This document shows, piece after piece, positions 45,145 to 53,690 of a stretch of DNA of 64,000 nucleotides. The notes below the pieces were generated by a model that made no database searches, had not been told where the DNA came from, and worked only from the letters and a program-made list of their open reading frames with translations. This stretch comes from Actinoalloteichus hoggarensis (GTDB taxonomy: Bacteria > Actinomycetota > Actinomycetes > Mycobacteriales > Pseudonocardiaceae). A program made the position numbers and the translations under genes. Numbering within the stretch: position 1 is the first letter of the stretch; each line of letters begins with the position of its first letter. The stretch lies in contig NZ_CP022521.1 in the NCBI RefSeq assembly GCF_002234535.1, forward strand, positions 4,154,001 to 4,218,000, given 5' to 3'.

Positions 45145-46635
45145 GTGATACCGATCAACCACCGCCGACGCGGCCGATGGCGTGCCGCGATCGTCTTCGT
45201 CGCCTCGATCCTGGCCGTCGGCGCCGTCCCGGCCCCCCCGCCCGCCGCCGCGGCCGTCGCCGTCGACCCTGCCGCATCGTATGTCCTGGTCAACCGGCAC
45301 AGCGGCAAGGCGCTGGACGTCTACGAGCTGGCCACCGGAGACGGCGCGCGCATCGCTCAGTACAGCCGTAACGACGGCGCCTGGCAGCAGTGGCGGTTCC
45401 TCGACTCCGGCGGCGGCTGGTACCGGCTGCGGTCCCACCACAGCGACAAGGTCTTGGAGTTCGTCTCGACCGCCGACGCGGTGGATCTGGTGCAGAACAC
45501 CGACGCGAATCGGCCGAGCCAGCAGTTCCGGCTCGCCGAGTCCCCGGACGGACACGTTCGCCTGATCAACCGGGTGAGCGGCAAGGCCGCCGACGTCTGG
45601 GAATGGTCCACGGACGACGGCGCGCGCGTGGTGCAGTGGCCCGACACCGGCGGGGAGAATCAGCAGTGGCGACTCGTCCAAGCGGACGCGACGCCGCCGG
45701 GAACGTTCGCCAACCCGATCAAGCACAACGGTCCCGACCCGTGGTTGCAGTACCACGACGGCTTCTACTATCTGGCCACCACGACGTGGAACTCCACGAT
45801 CACCATGCGCCGGTCTCGCACGCTCGCCGGGCTGGCCAGTGCGGCGGACCAGGTCGTGTTCGACCTGTCGGGACGCCCGAACGGCTGCTGCAACATGTGG
45901 GCACCGGAATTCCACCTCATCGACGGCCGCTGGTACCTGTACTACGTGGCCGGGCAGGACGTCGAGGACTTCAATCCCACTCAGCGCCTGCACGTTCTGG
46001 AGAGCGCGGGCACCGATCCGATGGGCCCGTACTCCTTCAAGGCCGACCTCGGCGACACCTGGGAACTGGACCCCAGCATCCTCCGCCACGACGGGCGACT
46101 GTACCTGCTGGGCAGCGCGATGGACGGCACGCAGAGCCTGACCATCACCCCGTTGAGCAACCCGTGGACGATCAGTGGTGCGCGGCGCACGATCTCGCAG
46201 CCGACGCTGCCCTGGGAGCGGCAGACGCACCCCGTCAACGAGGGCGCCGAACCGCTGTATCAGGACGGCCGCACCATGATCGTCTACTCCGCCAGTGCCT
46301 GCTGGGGTCCGGACTACAAGCTCGGGCTGCTCACCCTCACCGGTTCCGACCCGCTCGACCGGTCGCACTGGACGAAGTCGCCGAACCCGGTGTTCCAGCG
46401 CCACGACGGCAACGGCGTGTTCGCCCCCGGCCACAACGGCTTCTTCACCTCGCCCGACGGCACCGAGAGCTGGATCGTCTACCACGCCAACGACTCCGCG
46501 AGCGGCGGCTGCGACATGAACCGCTCCACCCGCGCACAGCGGTTCACCTGGAACGCCGACGGCACTCCGGACTTCGGCGTCCCCGTGCGCCTGGGGACGA
46601 CGCTGCCCGCGCCGTCCGGCGAGTCGACCTTCTGA
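45145..46635 (+). CDS. Secreted GH43 glycosidase with N-terminal ricin-type (CBM13-like) domain
   Basis: 496 residues, GTG at 45145 after AGGGAGAAGACC. Signal peptide to about AAAAVAV (residue 40). Residues 45-180 form a ricin-type beta-trefoil with QQW or QQF repeats (QQWRF at 81, QQFRL at 126, QQWRL at 173). The GH43 five-bladed propeller follows: Asp198 (NGPDPWLQYHDG) as base, Asp309 (WELDPSILRHDG) and Glu366 (VNEGAEPLYQDG) as acid. These match the catalytic set of arabinanases and arabinofuranosidases/xylosidases. It acts on plant arabinan or arabinoxylan outside the cell. A terminator hairpin follows. Confidence 0.9.
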   Translation: MIPINHRRRGRWRAAIVFVASILAVGAVPAPPPAAAAVAVDPAASYVLVNRHSGKALDVYELATGDGARIAQYSRNDGAWQQWRFLDSGGGWYRLRSHHSDKVLEFVSTADAVDLVQNTDANRPSQQFRLAESPDGHVRLINRVSGKAADVWEWSTDDGARVVQWPDTGGENQQWRLVQADATPPGTFANPIKHNGPDPWLQYHDGFYYLATTTWNSTITMRRSRTLAGLASAADQVVFDLSGRPNGCCNMWAPEFHLIDGRWYLYYVAGQDVEDFNPTQRLHVLESAGTDPMGPYSFKADLGDTWELDPSILRHDGRLYLLGSAMDGTQSLTITPLSNPWTISGARRTISQPTLPWERQTHPVNEGAEPLYQDGRTMIVYSASACWGPDYKLGLLTLTGSDPLDRSHWTKSPNPVFQRHDGNGVFAPGHNGFFTSPDGTESWIVYHANDSASGGCDMNRSTRAQRFTWNADGTPDFGVPVRLGTTLPAPSGESTF

Positions 46636-46656
46636 CCACACCACACTCCCGACCAG

Positions 46657-46690
46657 GACGGCCCGCGGTGCACGCGCCTCGCGGGCCGTC
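46657..46690 (+). terminator. Terminator between the two GH43-type genes
   Basis: GACGGCCCGCG (46657-46667) and CGCGGGCCGTC (46680-46690) form a perfect 11-bp stem with a 12-base loop. Confidence 0.7.
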
Positions 46691-46716
46691 ACACCCGACA
46701 CCTCCGGAGCCCCGCG

Positions 46717-48084
46717 ATGCCGCACCGCCGCACCGTCCTCGCTCTCGGCCTGTCCGCCGTCGTCCTGGCGGGCACGAGCCGCCACACCGCCCTGGCGGCG
46801 GTCGACGACGAGGCCTACGTGATGGGCTACTTCACCGAGTCCCCGTCCCGGCTGGCCGACCGCTACGCGCTGCACCTGGCCGTCAGTCTGGACGGCCTCA
46901 CCTGGATTCCGCTCAACCAGGGCGAGCCCGTCGCCACCCCCGCCTCGGGCACCGGCGGTCTGCGTGATCCGCACATCCTGCGCAGACACACGGGCGGCTT
47001 CGTCGTCGTGGCCACCGATCTGCTCGGGACCGACTTCACTCGACAGAACCAGTACATCCATGTCTGGGACTCCGCCGATCTGCGGTCGTTCACCGGCTAT
47101 CGACGGCTGCGCATGCACTCCATGCCCACGCACACCTGGGCTCCGGAGTCGTTCTTCGACGCCGCCCGCGGGCGGTACGGCATCCTGTACTCCGCGCGTC
47201 ACCACGGCCGTGACGCGCTGTACGTGAACCACACCACCGACTTCCACACCGTCAGCGCGCCGGAGCTGTTCTTCGATCCCGGCTTCGACGTGCTGGACGG
47301 CACCATGCACAGTCACGGCGGGACGCATTACCTGTACTACAAGAGCTTCGTCGACGGCAGGCTCTACGGGGCGCGGTCGTCGACGTTGGATCCCGGCGGC
47401 TTCACCACCTACACCTCCGGGGTGATCAGCGGCGGCATCGAGGCGCCGATCGTGGTGAAGTCCCACACCCGCGACGAGTGGTGGCTGTGGGGCGACTCGT
47501 TCTCGCCGATCAACGGCGAGCTGTACGCCTGGCGCAGCGGGAACATCGACGTCGACTCCTGGACCGCGCTCACCAAGGCGCAGTACGACCAGCCGCTCAA
47601 CGCCAAACACCCCACCATCTGCGGCATCACGCGCGCGGAGCACGACGCCCTGCTCGCGCGCTGGGGCGCGCCCGCCTGGAATCGGGTGAAGTCCTACAAC
47701 CTGCCCGACCACTACATCCGCCACAGCGGATACGCGGGCCGCATCGACCCGTACCCCTTCGACCCGTACCCGGACTCGCAGTGGTCGCTGGTGCCCGGAC
47801 TGGCCGACGGCGCGGGCGTCTCCTTTCGTTCGATCAGCCATCCCGGCCACTATCTGCGGCACACCGGGTTCGCGGTGGTCCTGGCGGCGGACGACGGCGG
47901 CGCCGCCTTCGCCGCCGACGCCACCTTCCGTCGGGTCCCCGGCCTCGCCGACCCGGCGTGGACGTCGTTCCGCTCGGCGAACTTCCCGGATCGCCATCTG
48001 CGGCACGCGGATCACCTGCTGCGGGTCGACGTGGTCTCCACCGAGACCGACCGGCGGGACGCGACCTTCCGCGTCGGGTACTGA
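46717..48084 (+). CDS. Secreted GH43-like protein with C-terminal AbfB (CBM42) domain
   Basis: 455 residues. Signal peptide MPHRRTVLALGLSAVVLAGT with a twin-arginine-like N-end. Residues 30-310 show propeller features of GH43 (GGLRDPHILRRHTGGFVVVA, HTWAPESFFDAARGRYGIL, YYKSFVDGRLYGARSS, GGIEAPIVVK). The Glu in GGIEAP is the presumed acid. From about 325 an AbfB/CBM42 trefoil follows (KSYNLPDHYIRHSGYAGRI, FRSISHPGHYLRHTGFAVVL, FRSANFPDRHLRHADHLLRV), which binds arabinofuranose side chains. It probably acts with the preceding GH43 enzyme on arabinan-type polymers. It stands just after the terminator of that gene. Confidence 0.88.
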   Translation: MPHRRTVLALGLSAVVLAGTSRHTALAAVDDEAYVMGYFTESPSRLADRYALHLAVSLDGLTWIPLNQGEPVATPASGTGGLRDPHILRRHTGGFVVVATDLLGTDFTRQNQYIHVWDSADLRSFTGYRRLRMHSMPTHTWAPESFFDAARGRYGILYSARHHGRDALYVNHTTDFHTVSAPELFFDPGFDVLDGTMHSHGGTHYLYYKSFVDGRLYGARSSTLDPGGFTTYTSGVISGGIEAPIVVKSHTRDEWWLWGDSFSPINGELYAWRSGNIDVDSWTALTKAQYDQPLNAKHPTICGITRAEHDALLARWGAPAWNRVKSYNLPDHYIRHSGYAGRIDPYPFDPYPDSQWSLVPGLADGAGVSFRSISHPGHYLRHTGFAVVLAADDGGAAFAADATFRRVPGLADPAWTSFRSANFPDRHLRHADHLLRVDVVSTETDRRDATFRVGY

Positions 48085-48224
48085 TCCCGCGTCGGCCGCC
48101 CGGCCCGCGCGTCCCGACTCGAGGCGCCTCGGCTCCAGTCTTCTCGACTCCAGGGCGCCTCGGCGCAGCGGGGTCGCGCGGTAGATTGCCGGGACTGGCA
48201 CGGGCGCGGCGAGGGGTGGTCCCG

Positions 48225-49010
48225 GTGGATCGGCACGAGCGGCTGAACGCGCTGCTGGACATGGTGGGACAGCGTGACCGGATCGACGTGGAGGCCACTG
48301 CCGCCGAGCTCGACGTCTCCGCCGCGACCGTGCGGCGCGACCTCCAGCATCTGGCCGAACGTCAGCTGCTCACCAGGACGCGCGGCGGGGCCGTGGCCAG
48401 CAACGTCGCCTACGATCTGCCGTTACGTCACAAGGCCGCCCGCAACGCACCGCAGAAGCAGCGCATCGCCGAGGCGGCGGCCGAACTCGTCGAACGCGGC
48501 ATGGTGGCGGGGCTCAACGGCGGGACGACCATCACCGAGGTGGGTCGCGCGATCGCCACCCGCCAGGACCTGGCCGAGCGAGGCGAGTCCCCGGCGCTGA
48601 CGGTGGTGACCAACGCACTCAACATCGCGGGCGACCTCGTGGTGCGACACAACATCAAGACCGTGGTGACCGGCGGCGTCGCCCGACAGCAGTCCTTCGA
48701 GCTGACCGGGCCGCTGGCAGTCCCGGTCCTGGAGGAGATCACCCTCGATCTCGTCCTGCTCGGGGTGGACGCCGTCGATCCGGTGCGGGGTGCCTACGCA
48801 CATCACGAGGGCGAGGCCAGCATCAATCGGCTGATGGTGTCGCGCGCCAGGCATGTCGCCGTGGTCGCGGACAGCTCCAAGCTCGGCGGCTACGCCTTCG
48901 CCCGGATCTGCGCGACCTCCGAGGTGCACACCCTGGTCACCGACGCCGAGGCGGAGCAGTCCGTGCTCGACGCCTTCGCCGCGGAGGGGCTGCGGGTCAT
49001 CACCGCTTGA
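48225..49010 (+). CDS. DeoR-family regulator, likely of the amino-sugar genes
   Basis: 261 residues from GTG at 48225, with GAGGGG about eight bases before. N-terminal DeoR helix-turn-helix RHERLNALLDMVGQRDRIDVEATAAELDVSAATVRRDLQHLAERQLL, then the sugar-phosphate sensor domain with GLNGGTTITEVGRAI, VTNALNIAGDLV and DLVLLGVDAVDP. The C-terminal sensor includes GYAFARICATSEVHTLVTD. It stands before the aldolase-kinase-SIS cluster, so it is likely the AgaR-like repressor responding to a sugar phosphate. The shared TGATC motifs at 52617-53136 are its candidate operators. Confidence 0.9.
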   Translation: MDRHERLNALLDMVGQRDRIDVEATAAELDVSAATVRRDLQHLAERQLLTRTRGGAVASNVAYDLPLRHKAARNAPQKQRIAEAAAELVERGMVAGLNGGTTITEVGRAIATRQDLAERGESPALTVVTNALNIAGDLVVRHNIKTVVTGGVARQQSFELTGPLAVPVLEEITLDLVLLGVDAVDPVRGAYAHHEGEASINRLMVSRARHVAVVADSSKLGGYAFARICATSEVHTLVTDAEAEQSVLDAFAAEGLRVITA

Positions 49011-49467
49011 GCGAGGTGACACGGACGGCCGGCGTGAAGGGCCCGCGCCGCCGTGCGAACGCTGCGGATCTTCCCGCAGGCCACGGCCCTCGTCGACTCC
49101 GGCGCTCGGCCGCCCTTCCGTTCGTCTCGTCGGCGCGCCGCCCGTCATCCCCGGACCGGCGAGCAGGTGCTCGTGACGCGGCGGGCGCGGAAGCCCTCGC
49201 CCAGGATGCGGTGTGAGCGGGCATGGCGAATTCATCCGGTGTTCGAGACTCCGCGCGTCCCCCATCCCCCGTCCGGCATCGGGCGTCCGGCGCGCAGCCC
49301 GACGGCCGCCGGGTCGGGACCGGGGCGGGCCGCACCGCCTGTGTCGGCCCGACGCGGCGCCGCGGCGTCCGAGCGCACGCGGGGCGGCTCGGCGAGCGGG
49401 TACGCATCCCGGATGCCGGCGGCACGAGACCGCCCAACACGAGAACACCGCGCCGCCGGGTCACCGG
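49011..49467. other. Intergenic region, no gene recognised
   Basis: Spacer between convergent regulator and aldolase genes. Frames are short and Arg-rich. Confidence 0.4.
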
Positions 49468-50304
49468 TCAGCGGGTCGACAACAGGCTCAGCAATCGGGA
49501 GACCTCCGCGGTCAGACGCTCCCGGCCCGCGCCGAGGTACTTGCGAGGATCGACCTCCGCGGGTCGTTCGGCCAGCCGTTCGCGCACGCCCTCGGTGAAG
49601 ACCTGATTCAATCGAGTCGCGATATTGATCTTCGTCATGCCGTGGCGGACGGCCTCGATCAGATGGTCGTCGGCGACCCCGGACGAACCGTGCAACACCA
49701 GCGGCACGCCCGCCCGCGCACGCAGCGCGGCGATCAGACCGAGGTCCAGTCGGGCATCGCGGGTGTCCATCGCGTGGGAGGTGCCCACGGCCACGGCCAG
49801 ACAGTCGACGCCGGTCTCGGTCACGAAGGCCTCGGCCTCCTCGGGATCGGTCCGCACCCACGGGGCGTGCGCACCGTCCTTGCCGCCCACCTCGCCCAAC
49901 TCGGCCTCCACCCAGACCCGATGAGCCCGACAGTGCTCGACCACCGCGCGGGTGGCCAGCACGTTGTCGGCGTAGTCCAACACCGAGGCGTCGAACATCA
50001 CCGAGGAGAACCCGAGCGCGACGGCCTCCCGCACGAGCTCGGCGGACTCGGCGTGATCCAGGTGCACCGCCACCGGGACGCGCGCGGCCCGGGCTGCGGC
50101 GACCAGCGCGGCGCCGATCGGCCCGAGCGCGCCGTGATGGCGGACGGCGTTGTGGCTCACCTGGAGGATCACCGGCGTCCGCACCGCCTCGGCACCGGCG
50201 ATGATCGCGCTGACGTGTTCCAGGGCCACGGCGTTGAACGCCCCGCACCCGATGCCCTCGTCCGCGGCCGGGATGACGATGTCAGACGTCGACACGAGCG
50301 GCAT
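49468..50304 (-). CDS. Class II aldolase (tagatose/fructose-1,6-bisphosphate aldolase type)
   Basis: 278 residues. Zinc and catalytic residues are visible: His in VAVHLDHAESAELV, Asp in FSSVMFDASVLDYADN, His in VAVGTSHAMDTRDARLD and His in PLVLHGSSGVADD. KINIATRLNQVF is the phosphate-binding end. The class II FbaA/KbaY/GatY pattern is clear. With a PfkB-type kinase and an AgaS-like SIS gene beside it, cleavage of tagatose-1,6-bisphosphate to glyceraldehyde-3-phosphate and dihydroxyacetone phosphate is the likely role. ATG at 50304 overlaps the end of the kinase gene by 23 bases. Confidence 0.9.
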   Translation of the reverse strand: MPLVSTSDIVIPAADEGIGCGAFNAVALEHVSAIIAGAEAVRTPVILQVSHNAVRHHGALGPIGAALVAAARAARVPVAVHLDHAESAELVREAVALGFSSVMFDASVLDYADNVLATRAVVEHCRAHRVWVEAELGEVGGKDGAHAPWVRTDPEEAEAFVTETGVDCLAVAVGTSHAMDTRDARLDLGLIAALRARAGVPLVLHGSSGVADDHLIEAVRHGMTKINIATRLNQVFTEGVRERLAERPAEVDPRKYLGAGRERLTAEVSRLLSLLSTR

Positions 50305-51217
50305 GAATCTCCTCCACGATGACGGCGCGGTGCTCGCGCCGGTGATGATCGAGGTCGAGGTCGCCCGCATAGGCGCCCAGCACGGATGCCGAGGACACCG
50401 ACACGGCGCTGCGCAGCACCTCCGGCCAGGGCCGCCTGGCGGCGAGCTCCATCGAGGCCCCGGCGACGGCCGCGTCACCGGCACCGGTGGTGTTGCCGCG
50501 GAGGCGACGCGGGACTCCGGCCCGCCAGGCGGCGCCGTCGGTGACCGCGAGCATCCCCTCCGCCCCCAGGGACACGAACACCGTGCGTGCGCCGCGCGCC
50601 CGCATCCGCAGCGCCCCGGTCAGGGGATCGTCCGTGCCGGTGGCCTCGCACAGCTCCGTCGCGTTCGGCTTGACCAGGTCGGGGCCCGCGGCGATTCCCG
50701 CGAGCAGTGCCTCGCCGGAGGTGTCCAGCACGGTGGGCACCCCGCCCTGGCGCGCGAGGTCGATCAGCTCGGCATAGCCGTCCACCGGGGCGCCGGGCGG
50801 CAGGCTGCCCGCGCAGACGAGCGCCGAGGCCCGGGGCACCCGGCGACGCACCGCCGAGACCACCGCGTCCCACTCGCTCGCGGACACGAGCGGCCCCGGC
50901 TCGTTCACCAGCGTCACCGTGCCGTCGGCGGCCGACAGGATCGTCACGGTCCGGCGGGTCGGTCCGGCGATCGACGACAACTCGTGCGGCAGCCCGGCGG
51001 CGGCCAGGTCCGCACCCACGAGTCTGCCGTCGCCGCCGCCGCACGGGACCAGCGCCAGGGTCGGCGCGCCCAGCGCGTGCAACACCCGTGCCACGTTGAC
51101 GCCCTTGCCGCCCGCACGACGATGCACGGACGAGGCACGGGACATCGTGCCTGGGGTCAGCACGGGCACGGTGTAGGTGACGTCGAGAGCCGGGTTCGCG
51201 GTGACGACCAGGATCAC
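50282..51217 (-). CDS. PfkB-family sugar-phosphate kinase (LacC/FruK type)
   Basis: 311 residues, GTG at 51217 with GGAGG six bases before. ILVVTANPALDVTYTV opens the fold. The PfkB motifs are RRAGGKGVNVARVLHALG near 33-50 and NTTGAGDAAVAGASMEL near 248, with the catalytic Asp in GAGD. Length is that of 1-phosphofructokinase and tagatose-6-phosphate kinase. Here it probably phosphorylates tagatose-6-phosphate. Overlaps the aldolase start. Confidence 0.9.
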   Translation of the reverse strand: MILVVTANPALDVTYTVPVLTPGTMSRASSVHRRAGGKGVNVARVLHALGAPTLALVPCGGGDGRLVGADLAAAGLPHELSSIAGPTRRTVTILSAADGTVTLVNEPGPLVSASEWDAVVSAVRRRVPRASALVCAGSLPPGAPVDGYAELIDLARQGGVPTVLDTSGEALLAGIAAGPDLVKPNATELCEATGTDDPLTGALRMRARGARTVFVSLGAEGMLAVTDGAAWRAGVPRRLRGNTTGAGDAAVAGASMELAARRPWPEVLRSAVSVSSASVLGAYAGDLDLDHHRREHRAVIVEEIHAARVDV

Positions 51218-51695
51218 GGCAGGCCTCCGATGCGCTGGTTCGCGGTGGTCACGAGCAGACGGGCGTGCCGACCGCGGCGTGGCCGGGAGCCGACCGGCCG
51301 TCGGCGGATCGCGGCGTGGCCGAGCCGACGAGCCGTCGGGTGCGGCCGGGCATCCGATCCCGGTGCCCCGGCTCGGCGGGCCCCGTCGCCAGAGCCGCGG
51401 GCACGGCCGCCCGATGGTGCGTTTCGACGCGACCGGGCCGGTCCCGGTCTGCCGGGTGCGCGCGTGGTCCTCCGCCGGGTTCGAGGTCCTGCACCGAGTT
51501 CCCGCACCGAGGCCCTGTGCCGTTCCCGAGCCCGACCGCCGCGCCGACCCGCGGCGCTCCTCGGTCTGGGCGGCGTGGCCGCGCGCGAGGCAGCCCTGTG
51601 CGCGGCTCGGCGCCCCGGTCCGGCACGCGGGGCCGAGTGCGTCGATCCCGCGGGCATCGCTCGACAGGCCTGTGCACGCCGTCATCGCCGAGTCG
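51218..51695. other. Gap between SIS and kinase genes, no gene recognised
   Basis: About 480 bases between genes that would normally be adjacent. A minus-strand frame covers 51214-51657 but is Arg/Ala/Gly-rich and resembles nothing. Possibly remains of a lost gene. Confidence 0.35.
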
Positions 51696-52574
51696 CTAGG
51701 CCAGCACGACGGATCGGCTGAGATGACGCGGGGCATCGGGGTTCAGCCCCCGGTCGGCGGCCAGGGCGCCCGCGAGTCGATGCACCCGGACCAGATCGGC
51801 CATCGGATCGAGGTCGTCGTCCACCACGATCGCCCCGGTTCGCCGCACCTCCTCCGCCAGGCCGGCGGGCGCGGCACCGAAGATCCAGGTCACGCGGCCG
51901 GGCTCGGCGACGCTGATCGGCCCGTGCCGGTACTCCAAGGCCGGGTAGGCCTCGGACCAGCACGCCGCCGACTCACGAAGCTTCAAGGCGGCCTCCGACG
52001 CGATGCCCACCGTCCATCCGGTGCCCAGGAAGGTGAACTGGCCCGCGCCGCGCACCGACTCCGGCACCGGGGTCTGAAGAACCCGCTCGGCCTCGGCGGC
52101 GGCACGGCTCAGGTCCTCCCCGAGATGGGCCCGCAGCAGTGCCAGGGCTGAGGTCGCGAAGCGGGTCTGCACGACGGACAGCTCGTCGCAGAAGGCCAGA
52201 TCCACCACCGCGTCGGCGGTGTCCCGGATCGCGGCGGGCACCCCGGTGACGACGACGCTGGGTGTGTCGTCGAGCCGCGCCAACAGCCGGTGGATCTCGG
52301 TCGTGGTGCCGGACCGGGTGATCGCGAGCACGCGATCATATCGACGGCCGGTCGGGAACTCCGAGGCCGCGAAGGCGTCGGTGTGGCCGAGTCCCGCCCC
52401 TTCACGCAACGCCGCATAGGCCTGCGCGATGTACCAGGACGTCCCGCAACCGACGACCGCGACCGTGCTGCCGTGCTCCGGCAGTCGGTCGGCGAAGGCG
52501 GGGACGAGTTCCGCCGCCTGCCGCCAGTGCTCGGGCTGACTCGCGATCTCCGCATCCATCATCGACGGCGACAT
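51696..52574 (-). CDS. SIS-domain sugar isomerase/deaminase (AgaS-like)
   Basis: 292 residues. Two SIS domains: the first has VGCGTSWYIAQAYAALRE and RSGTTTEIHRLLARL, the second FLGTGWTVGIASEAALKLRES and EYRHGPISV, all phosphosugar-binding loops. The family includes AgaS galactosamine-6-phosphate deaminase/isomerase and the isomerase half of GlmS. There is no glutaminase domain. It is expected to convert galactosamine-6-phosphate to tagatose-6-phosphate plus ammonia. ATG at 52574, GGAG about seven bases before. Confidence 0.87.
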   Translation of the reverse strand: MSPSMMDAEIASQPEHWRQAAELVPAFADRLPEHGSTVAVVGCGTSWYIAQAYAALREGAGLGHTDAFAASEFPTGRRYDRVLAITRSGTTTEIHRLLARLDDTPSVVVTGVPAAIRDTADAVVDLAFCDELSVVQTRFATSALALLRAHLGEDLSRAAAEAERVLQTPVPESVRGAGQFTFLGTGWTVGIASEAALKLRESAACWSEAYPALEYRHGPISVAEPGRVTWIFGAAPAGLAEEVRRTGAIVVDDDLDPMADLVRVHRLAGALAADRGLNPDAPRHLSRSVVLA

Positions 52575-52616
52575 GCGTGACTCCCCATCTCCCGCGTGGT
52601 GTTGACGTCCGCGACG

Positions 52617-52704
52617 TGATCACTTCGCGTGATCAGCAGAGCGCGAATCGAGCGATCCTGATCGATGGTAGCCATTTTCGATCAACTTCGCGCACTCATG
52701 ATCA
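52617..52704. promoter_or_regulatory. Cluster of TGATCA/TGATCG operator-like motifs upstream of the SIS gene
   Basis: TGATCA at 52617-52622, 52630-52635 and 52699-52704, TGATCG at 52659-52664 facing CGATCA at 52679-52684. Two of the TGATCA copies are preceded by ACTTCGCG. The set lies 45-130 bases upstream of the SIS start and is a plausible binding region for the DeoR regulator. Confidence 0.5.
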
Positions 52705-53090
52705 GCCGAAGTCGACACGACGACTCGACCGCGTCGGGACGCGCACGTCCGAGGGCGCGGCGATCGCCCATCGGCGTCGGGCGCGGGGCCCGGACGACTA
52801 CGACCACGAGCGCCACCCGAACGGCCGAGCACCCGCGACCGGCGGCGCCGCCGACCCGACGACGACACCGAGCAGGACGACAGCCGAATCCGAGCAGTTC
52901 AGGACGCCGCGGCCCGCCCCGCTGCACCTCCACGTCCGGGGCACCCGCCGCGGCGCCCACCCCGGACGTCGACCGCCCGATCTCCCCCCGACACCGCGGC
53001 CCGCTGCCTCGATCGGCGCAGCGACATGGTGCACCCGGCGGAACAGGACCTCGGACCGCTCGGCGGAGGACGAAACGGCGACGGCAGCAC

Positions 53091-53144
53091 TGATCGATCA
53101 TGCACAGAACTCGCGTTGACAGCGCATGATCGATCACTTAACGT
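53091..53144 (+). promoter_or_regulatory. Promoter within an inverted repeat upstream of the sugar MFS gene
   Basis: TGATCGATCATGC (53091-53103) and GCATGATCGATCA (53124-53136) are perfect 13-base inverted arms. The spacer holds TTGACA (53116-53121), and TAACGT (53139-53144) follows 17 bases later, giving a good sigma-70-type promoter whose core lies inside the repeat. Its start would give a leader of about 540 bases to the MFS gene. Confidence 0.6.
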
Positions 53145-53690
53145 CGAGTGACGATCAAAGTACTCCGCGGTGGGCAGGAGTGTTGATGACTCAGTCGTTC
53201 GTCCCGACGCGGATCGCCGATTCCACTGTCGACGGCAGCCGACACTCCGACGTCCGACGCTCGATCGCGAGAGCCGCAGGCTCACGCCGTCGACGCTGTT
53301 CCCACCCGCGGCCCGCCCGGCCCCGGCTCGCCGACGCGCCTGCCGCCGGAACATCGGGCGCGACGCTCCCGAACCCCCGACATCCCGCCGGGACACCGCC
53401 CCGGCGGCCGGGCGTCGCGCTCCCGCGAACGTCGAGCCGCCGCCCGCCCGAACGCCCACCGGCGGCCCCGCCCGCCCGCCCCGGTTCGGCGTCGGACCGG
53501 ACGACACCGAGGAGCCCGGAGGTCGGGTCGACACCCTGACCGGCCCCGGTCGCCCGCCCGCGGCGACCACGACGTCCGATTCCCACGACCGCCCCGACGG
53601 CCCGCCGACCCGCCGACCGTCCGCGGGTCGGACCCCGCGCCCAGCCTGCCCGGCAGAGCGAGACGCGGCACACGATGAGGAGAGAGTGCC

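Larger units (their letters stand above)
52575..53690. other. Divergent intergenic region between SIS and MFS genes
   Basis: About 1.1 kb with promoter and operator-like sequences at 52617-52704 and 53091-53144. A plus-strand frame from ATG 53186 (AGGAG five bases before) to 53539 encodes a Pro/Arg-rich 117-residue chain with no domain and is not accepted as a gene. Confidence 0.45.

Noticed and set aside
45016-48201. 1,061-residue minus-strand open frame
   Set aside because: Antisense to the two GH43 genes, which carry clear catalytic motifs; the frame itself matches nothing.
53186-53539. 117-residue frame after a good promoter and SD
   Set aside because: Low-complexity Pro/Arg/Ala sequence without domain or hydrophobic core; kept only as a question about the MFS leader.
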